Positions 57,062 through 64,000 of a DNA stretch of 64,000 nt are shown one piece after another. The stretch spans positions 31,150,001 to 31,214,000 of the forward strand of contig CM065388.1 of NCBI GenBank assembly GCA_033060915.1. Direction: 5' to 3'. Both the position numbers and the translations under genes were made by a program. Below the pieces are notes generated by a model. It had not been told where the DNA came from and made no database searches. It saw only the letters and a list, made by a program, of their open reading frames with translations. The stretch is from Euryodendron excelsum. Taxonomy: Eukaryota; Streptophyta; Magnoliopsida; Ericales; Pentaphylacaceae. Within the stretch, counting starts at the first letter, position 1. Each line of letters begins with the position of its first letter.

Positions 57062-57650
57062 AGACTTTTCGGTCAGGATGACCATTTTGCCCCTAGGCAT
57101 CCAAACGCCCCGAGAACCACACCGGCTCTGGGTATCAAACCGGTAACCTCCTGAGAATACTTTTTATAGTGTTCTCAACCTCCCCTTCTCTTTCCGGATC
57201 ATTCCGAGTCAGTTCCGGCCAACCTGGTACAAAATGACCGTTTTGCCCCTAGAGGGCCGGTCTCCTTCTTTGACCATACCGGCTTTGAGTATCAAACCGG
57301 TAAGGTCCCGAGAATACTTTTTATAGTATTCTCAACCTTCCCTTACCTTTCCGGATCATTCCGAGTCAGTTCCGGCCAACCCGGTAAAAATGACCGTTTT
57401 GCCCCTAGAGGGCCGGTCTCCTTCTTCAACCACACCAGCTCTGGGTATCAAACCGGTAATGTACCGAGAACACTTTTTATAGTATTCTCAACCTTCCTTT
57501 ACCTTTTCGAATCATTCCGAGTCAGTTCCGGCAAACCCAGTACAAAATGACCATTTTGCCCCTGGTGGGCCGGTTTCCTTTTCCGACCACGCCAGCTCTG
57601 GGTATCAAATCGGCAACCTGTGAGAACGTTCTAAATAATGTTTCCAGAAC
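57062..57650 (+). repeat. 157-bp tandem units in LTR U3
   Basis: TGACC(G/A)TTTTGCCCC marks at 57235, 57391 and 57548 are 156 and 157 bp apart, with a further diverged unit upstream (near 57080). Each unit has GGGTATCAAACCGGTAA and a TTTTTATAGTATTCTCAACC phrase. The same units, in lower number, are in the other LTRs (for example 3180-3660, 7490-7930 and 23500-23960). Confidence 0.8.
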
Positions 57651-58079
57651 CCAAGTCTTCTTCCGAGACAGTTTGAGTCTATCCCGGCAGTTTTCTGGTC
57701 CGGTTGACCGTTTTGCCCCTAAAGGCTCAGTCAACCTTTCCGACACATCTTATCCTCACTTTTCAAGTTAAATACCTCCAGGACACTATTTTAAGTGTTC
57801 CTGCTCCTTTCCGGCCTTCCGGGTCACTCCCTGCTCCTTCAAATCATTCCCGGACTTTCCGGAGTCACTCCTAGTGAAGCCAGGCTAAAGTTTACATGGT
57901 AGTCACTAGTACAGGCGCCCAAATCTAGTCAAAGATACGTTACTTGCCGACCTTAATTATTTCCTAAATGGCTGGCGCCACTACTACAAGCCAAAAAATG
58001 GCCTCGTGCCACTCCTAGTGGCGCCAGTGTAGAATTTGGCCTGACGCCACTGCAACAGGCGCCAGGTTTGTCTTCCCTC

Positions 58080-58087
58080 TATAAATA
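58080..58087 (+). promoter_or_regulatory. LTR TATA box (S1)
   Basis: TATAAATA in CCTCTATAAATACAGAGCC, about 1.93 kb into this expanded LTR, with the GGCGCCACT-type dyads at 57970-58060. Confidence 0.7.
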
Positions 58088-61000
58088 CAGAGCCTCATTC
58101 AACGTGAAAGGGGTCTGAAAACTTAACCTAGAAATCACATAATTCGATATACAGAGCTCGAGCACCTCCAAAAACCCTAGCCTCCCTAGGTTTTCCCAAA
58201 CCCTAGCCACTATACACAAACCCTAATCTCCTATACACTTACACACTCCCCCATATACTCATACACTAGCCTTCAACCATCTTTTGAAGACTGGAGGAGC
58301 TGCAACCCGAAGCTTGAAGACAATCCTTGAAGGTCAAAGACGAAGGTCAAGACGAAGACCGAAGATTGAATACTGTACGGCGCGCAAAATAAACAAGATA
58401 CAAGGTAGGCTCTCTCTTTAATTTTCCGTACTTCCCCTCTCTCTTCTCTCTCCAACCCACTTGGGTTTTCTCTATTTTAATCCCCCATCTCTTTCCCCCC
58501 CTTTCTTTGCATGCTTGAAACAAGGGGATTCCCAGTCCATGTGTAGGATTGGCCTATTAGAGAGTCACCGTGTCGGGGGCTTTCTTCTAGTCTAACCAAA
58601 GACCACGTGGGTCCGGCCCCCTTGATTATGTGGTGAAACCTTAGCCTTGTATGTTCACAACCCCCAAATTGCATTGTGCATATCATAGTCTTGCATCTTC
58701 CAAAAACTGTTTTCAAAGTTGTTTTTCAAAACGTTTTTAAACTTGTTTTCAAAATTGCATCAAAATCTCTTTTTCAAAAACTTGTTTTCAAAACCACAAT
58801 TCTAAGGTGATTCTAGCATTTCCATGGCTAGGGTTGCTTTAGGAAAGTGTTATATTAAAAGTAGCCTTTTGGCCTATATTTTCAAACCTTGTTTTCAAAA
58901 CCACTTTCTTAAAGTGGTTCTAGCCCTCTTATGGTTAGAACTGCTTCAGGAAAATGAGATGTTTTTACACCTTCTAAAAACTCTCTTTAAAATCTCTTCC
59001 TAAAAATCTCTTTTTCAACATACTTTCCTAAAACTCTCCTCTTCAAAATTGTTTTCAAAAACTCCTTCCCAAAATCTGTTTTTCAAAACTCTCTTTTTCA
59101 ACTCCTCCCCAAAATCTTTTCTTCAAAATCCACGTTCTAAAAACGTTCCCCACAACTCTTCCCAAAATTTTTCTTCTAGAAACTCTCCTCTAGGATCTTC
59201 TTTCCAAAATCTACGTTTCTAAAAACACACTTTCCAAAACTCCCTCTTTCCTAAAATCTTTTTCCAAAAACTCCCTCTTCAAACATACTTTCCAAAAACT
59301 CTTTCCTAGGATTCCCTTCTAGAAAATCTTCGTTTCTAAAAACACACTTTCTAAAAACTCTTTCCTTAGAGCCCCAAATTAAGCCCTAGAACTCACAATT
59401 AGGAAACCCTAATTTTCTTTCCAAAAACATGGTTTTCAAACTTTGCCCCAAACCTAGGTTTCCAAAATCTCTTGTTTTTTACATCAAAACTATACATGTT
59501 TCCAAAACTTATTTTCTATGTCAAAACTATAATCTAGGATTTCTAGAATCTCCCTTTCCAAATCCTTGCCAAATCCTATCTTCCCTTTAGGAAACCAAAT
59601 CAAATCTCCTCGTTTAGGAAACTAGATCCCGTCCTTCGTTTTTGGAAACAAAATCCAACCTTTCTCTTTTAGAAACCAAATCCAATCTCTTCTTAATCCA
59701 AACCTTTCCTAATTCAATTCCTTCCTAAACCATAAGATTCCTAAGTTTAAACTTTAAATCTTTCCTTAAATTTTAAAATCCAACTCTTTCTTAATTCAAA
59801 TCATTCCTAGTCCTTCAGTTTCCTAAATCTTAAGTTTCCAAAAACTTGAACATAAAAATCTTTCCTAAATTTTAAAACTCAACTTTCAAATCTTTCCTAA
59901 TTCAACCCTTTCCTAATTCTACCCTCTTTTCAAATCTTAACTTCTTAAACCTAAGTTTTCAAACCTTTCCTAAACTCAAGCCTTTCCTAATTTCAAGACT
60001 TTCTAAAATTTAAACTCTAAAACTTTCTAAATTTCAAATCTTTCTAAAATTCTAAGCTTCCTAAATTCAAAACTTTCTTAAGTTAAATCTTTCTAAACCT
60101 AAAAACTTTCTAAATTCTAAACTTTCCAAAACTTCAAAATCTTTCTAAATCTAAAACTTTCCTAAACTCAAAACTTTCTTAATTTAGGACTTTCTTAAGT
60201 TGAAACTTTCTTAATTCAAACATTTCCTAAACTGAAAACTTTCCTTTTTCAAACCTTTCCCAAAACGAAACTTTCTTATTTTCAAAACTTCCTTGTTTTC
60301 AAAACTTTCCAAATTCAAAACTTCCCTTTTTCAAACATTCCAAAATTCAAAACTTTCTTAATTTGAAACTTTCCGGATTCTAAACCTTTCCCAAACTAAA
60401 CTTTTCTTAATTCAAAACATTTCTAAATTCAATACTTTCCCATTTCAAAACTTTCCTAAAGTTGAAAACTTTCTTAAACCTAAAACTTTCCTAATTCGAA
60501 AACTTTCTAAAAATGAAACTTTCCTAATTTGAAACTTTCCTAAATCGGACCTTTCCTAATTCAAACATCTCCTAAAATCTAACCTTTCCAAATCTTCCAA
60601 GCCGAGTCAAATCTTTCCTAAACCTCTTCTCTTTCCTAAGTCTAGGTTTTCTTAAACCTTCTCTTTTCCAAAACAAGTCCAAATCTATCTTTTGAAATCA
60701 AAATCCAATCTTTTCCAAAATTTCAATTTCCAATTTCCTCTTCTAATCTCAAATCAAATCCAATTTTCAATTCAATCTCTTTCTTCTAATCCAATCCCTC
60801 TCTTCAAATCAATCTATTTTCAATCGGACTCCAGTCCGAACTACGACTGACCTGATTCCCCCAAAGGGATACGTAGGCAACCTTTATAGGTGCGGTCACA
60901 ATACTTTTCAAACTTTCAATTCCACCCTCATGGGTGCGGTTTCCAAAATCTTTCCAAATTTCAAATTCCAATCAATTTTCAAATTCCAATTTCAAAATTT

Positions 61001-61658
61001 CTATTTTCAAACTTCTATTTTCAATTTTCAAACTTTCCAATTTCAATTCTATTTCTTCAAATCTATTTTCAAATCAAATCAATCTCTTTCCAAATCTATT
61101 TTCTAATTCTCTTATTTTGCACTTGCATCTCATGCATCATATTTTTCAAACATTGTTTTTCAAAGTGAATAGGGTTGAACTATAGTTAGTCGGAGACTCT
61201 CATAGGTGAATCTAGGGTAGATTGACATGTAGGTACCGAAAGGGCGGGATAGGGTGATAGCTTAGTGCGTCTTCCCTACACGTAACCAACCTCCGAACCT
61301 AGATCACTGTTTTCAAAGACCAAAATGAGTTATTTTTCTAAAAAGGGCTAAATGTTTTTCAAAGGTTGCCAAACAACCTGTTTTCCTAAAAACCCTCTCT
61401 TGAGGAGATATTTTCAAATCGTTTTCCAAAACCCTAAGTGTAGTCTTCGGATTATTCTTAGTTTTTAGGTGACCTAACTCACCTTAATTAAGTTAGGTGG
61501 TGACTTCGAATCTTTTTCAAAAGCCCTTGATTCAAACCTATTTTCAATTCAAACCTAGTCGCACTCATTCTTCTGGGAGGGTGAGTTCTAACGAGAGAGT
61601 ACAGCATTTTTCCCGCTTGGGTGAGTATTCCTCGAGTGCGAAAAATCTGGGTGCGACA

Positions 61659-61663
61659 TAAAG
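61659..61663 (+). repeat. Right target-site duplication of S1
   Basis: TAAAG after GGTGCGACA; then CAAACAAAGCAAAG continues the E0 LTR. Confidence 0.9.
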
Positions 61664-64000
61664 CAAACAAAGCAAAGAAGATACGAGGTTTATTTTCTCT
61701 TTACGTCTATGCAACTTGCCCCCCCTCCCCCCGCTTCTTCTTCCTCCTAACCCACTTGGGTTTTGTTTTATTTTAATCCCTATCTTCTTCCCCCTTTTCT
61801 TGCATGCTTGAAACAAGGAAATCCCCAATTCACGTGTAGGAAGGATGGTTGAAAGTCACCGTGTCAGGGGCTTTCTTCTAATTCAACCTTAGACCATGTG
61901 GATTTAGCCCTCTTGATTATGTGGTGACGCCAACCTTGCATGTTTATGACCCTACTTTGTGCATATCATATTCATTCATCTACTCAAAACTTGTTTTCAA
62001 AGTGGTTTTCAAAACTTGCATAAAAATTATCTTTCAAACTCGCATTCAAAATCTTGTTTTCCAAATCACACTCCTAGAGTAATTCTGGTCAATTCATGGT
62101 TAGGTTTGCTCTAAAAAAGTGTTATATTTTTCGTAACCATCAAGGTCCATATTTTGGGTGTAAATCCTAAATTGTTTTTCACCAAAACCACAATCCGAAA
62201 ATGATTCCAGGCATTCTATGGTTAAGGCCATTTTAGGAAAATGTGATATTCAATGGGATCAAATTGGTCCATATTTCAAATCCATATTGTTTTCAAAACC
62301 ACTAACAAGAATGGTTCTAATCTCTTCATGGTTAGAACTGTTTTAGGAAAGTGCGACATTCAAAAAGTTCTCAAAAGTCCATGTTCAAACTCCTTTCCCA
62401 ATTGCTTTTTAAACTCTTTTCCAAAAACTCTCTTTAAGCCCCTTCCAAAATTATTTTTTAAAATACTTCTCAAAAAGCTCCCTTCAAAAATCTATTTATT
62501 AAAAACTCTTTTCAAGCTCCTTTCCAACAAGCACTCTTCAAAAATTCATTTTCTAAAAACTTTCTTCAAACTTTCTTCCTAAAAACTTTCTTCAAAAGAT
62601 CTTCTTTCCAAAAACTCTTTTTCTTGGAATCCAAGTCAAGCCCTAGATTCTATGGTTAGGAAACTATAATTCTCTTTCCTATAAACATGACTTCCTCTTT
62701 TGCTTCAAACCATAGGTTTTCAAAATCTCTTTTTCTGCACAAAGTCATAGCTTTCCAAATCCTAGACTTCTAAAATTCAATCTTTCCAATTCCATGTCGA
62801 ATCAAATCTCTCAAATTAGAAAACTAGATCAAATCTTCCAATCTTAGAAACCAAATCAAATCATCTCCTTTTGGGAAATAGAATCAAATCTTCAACTTTA
62901 GGAAATAGAAATCAAACCTTGCTTAATTCAAACATTTCCTAATTCCAATCTTTCTGTATTTCAAACTTTTCAAAACCCAAAACTTTCCTCAGTTCAAAAC
63001 TTTCTAAATTCAAATTTTTCCTAATTCGAAAACTTTTTTAATTCGGAAACTTTCTTAAAACATAACTTTACTATTTTGAAACTTTCCAAATTCTAAAGCT
63101 TTCCAAAGTCTAACATTTCCTAAATCCTAACTTTCCAAATCCTTCCAAGTCAAGTGTTTTCAAATCAAATTAAAATCTCTTTCCAAATCTTCTTTAAAGC
63201 CCACTTTCCTAATTCAAACCTTTCATAATTCGAACCTTTCCTGAATCCAAATTTCTAAAATCAAATCAAATCTCTCAAGTCTAGATCATAACCTTCCTAT
63301 CTTAGGTTGCCTAGACCCTAGTTCAACCCTAACCCTAAAGTTAGGAAATTTCAACTCTTTTTTAAAACTTTTTTCTAAATCAAGATGGTTTTCCAACTTC
63401 AATCTAAGTTAAAATATTTTCAAAACTTAACTCTATCTTTCCAAATCGAGTCCAAGTCTTCTTTCAAAGTTCAAACCCTTTTTCAATTCTAAGTTCAATT
63501 TCAAATCAAAATTCAATTTCATATCTTCTATTCCAAGTTCAAATCAAACTCTTTTTTAAATCAAACTCTTTTCAAATCAAACTTTTCAAAACCTAATAGT
63601 GTCTATTTTCAATTAAACTCCTGTCCGAACTACAACTGATTTGATTCTCATAAAGAGATGTATAGGCAACTCTCATGGGTGCGGTCATAACCTTTTCCAA
63701 ATCTCCAATTCCATAGTTTATTTCAAGTTTCCAATTTCTAAAACCTTCTTTTAAACTTCGAATCTATCTTTTCAAATCTATTTCCAAAATCAGATCAATT
63801 TCTTTTCAAATCTACTTTCAAGCTTAAATCAAATTCTTGCACTTGCATATCATGCATCATGTCAAGCTTCTTTCTAAGAGTTCTTTTTTTAAATTGGATA
63901 GTTTTGGACATTTATTAATCAAAGATTCCAAATGAGTGAATCTAGGGTAAATAACATGTAGGTACCGCTAGGGCAAGGTAGCGTGATGGCCTAGTGCGTC
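61664..64000 (+). mobile_element. E0 3' LTR, part 2, to window end
   Basis: Resumes with CAAACAAAGC and the TTTTCTCTTTACG phrase and runs through the conserved block (61800-61930), the G-poor tract (about 62380-63600) and the block near 63880-64000 (TAGGTACCGCTAGGGCAAGGTAG). The TCGGAC stem is lost here (AATTAAACTCCTGTCCGAAC). By comparison with E3, roughly 0.4 kb of the LTR should lie beyond the window. Confidence 0.85.

Larger units (their letters stand above)
56151..61658 (+). mobile_element. S1: solo LTR inserted in the E0 LTR
   Basis: 5508 bp, TGTAAGCACCCC to GGGTGCGACA, flanked by a perfect 5-bp duplication, so recently and cleanly inserted. No internal sequence. U3 is expanded: 81-bp type hairpin units (about 56340-56670), 27-29 bp hairpin units (56390-56990), then 157-bp type units (57062-57650). 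It keeps both the TATA box (58080) and an extended stem-loop TCGGACT/AGTCCGA (60824-60839). Closest in U3 to solo LTR E4. Confidence 0.92.
50225..64000 (+). mobile_element. E0: outermost host element, 3' part
   Basis: E1 interrupts its leader; its 5' LTR and primer site lie left of the window. Visible are the leader, gag pseudogene, 3' non-coding region, polypurine tract and 3' LTR (54327 onward, interrupted by S1). Its end is right of the window. No 69-bp array is seen before its polypurine tract, unlike E1-E3. Confidence 0.75.

Overview
This window is intergenic nuclear DNA of a seed plant with a repeat-rich genome. Essentially all of it is one family of long terminal repeat (LTR) retrotransposons, inserted into each other up to five levels deep. 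I found no host gene, tRNA, rRNA or CRISPR array. The family looks like the Ogre/Tat branch of Ty3/gypsy. The evidence is LTRs of about 4.2-5.5 kb that start TGTAAGCACCCC and end GCGCGACA, a primer binding site of the type TGGCGACTCCACTGGGGAC (the tRNA-Arg type used by Ogre), a plant-gypsy Gag with a CEYH...GHDTEHC knuckle, and a tandem-repeat array just before the polypurine tract. The species cannot be named from this.

Layout, oldest host first (names are mine). E0 (+): its internal region resumes at 50225 with a broken gag (51556-52890), then its 3' LTR starts at 54327 and runs off the window; a solo LTR, S1 (56151-61658, TSD TAAAG), sits in that LTR. E1 (-), 36151-50224, is inserted in the leader of E0; its left (3') LTR is cut at 36150. 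E2 (+) is inserted in that E1 LTR: its 5' LTR occupies 1-1291 (start outside the window), internal parts are 1292-3022 and 28068-31986, and its 3' LTR is 31987-36150. E3 (+), 3023-28067, is inserted in the E2 internal region. It is a tandem element: LTR fragment, internal, LTR, internal, LTR. E4 (-), 13962-18865, is a solo LTR inside the gag of E3 with TSD CACTG/CATTG.

No copy carries a recognisable protease, reverse transcriptase, RNase H or integrase. E0 and E3 carry a decayed gag only. E1 and E2 have no gag and instead a duplicated leader. The family therefore looks non-autonomous, mobilised by an unseen partner. Signals for mobilisation are intact or nearly so in several copies: TATA box, primer site, polypurine tract and LTR termini.

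What is unusual is the density of structured repeats. The U3 part of the LTRs carries tandem arrays (29, 46 and 81 bp units) whose units fold into hairpins, two of them with compensating base changes. A pair of GGCGCCACT palindromes stands just upstream of the TATA box. A roughly 2 kb part of each LTR is almost free of G on the sense strand, and its skew flips with element orientation. The 69-bp array before the polypurine tract is open in all three sense frames. A duplicated antisense reading frame with conservative substitutions lies in the 3' region of E2 and E3. All repeat periods and junctions were read by eye; percent identities and insertion ages were not computed.
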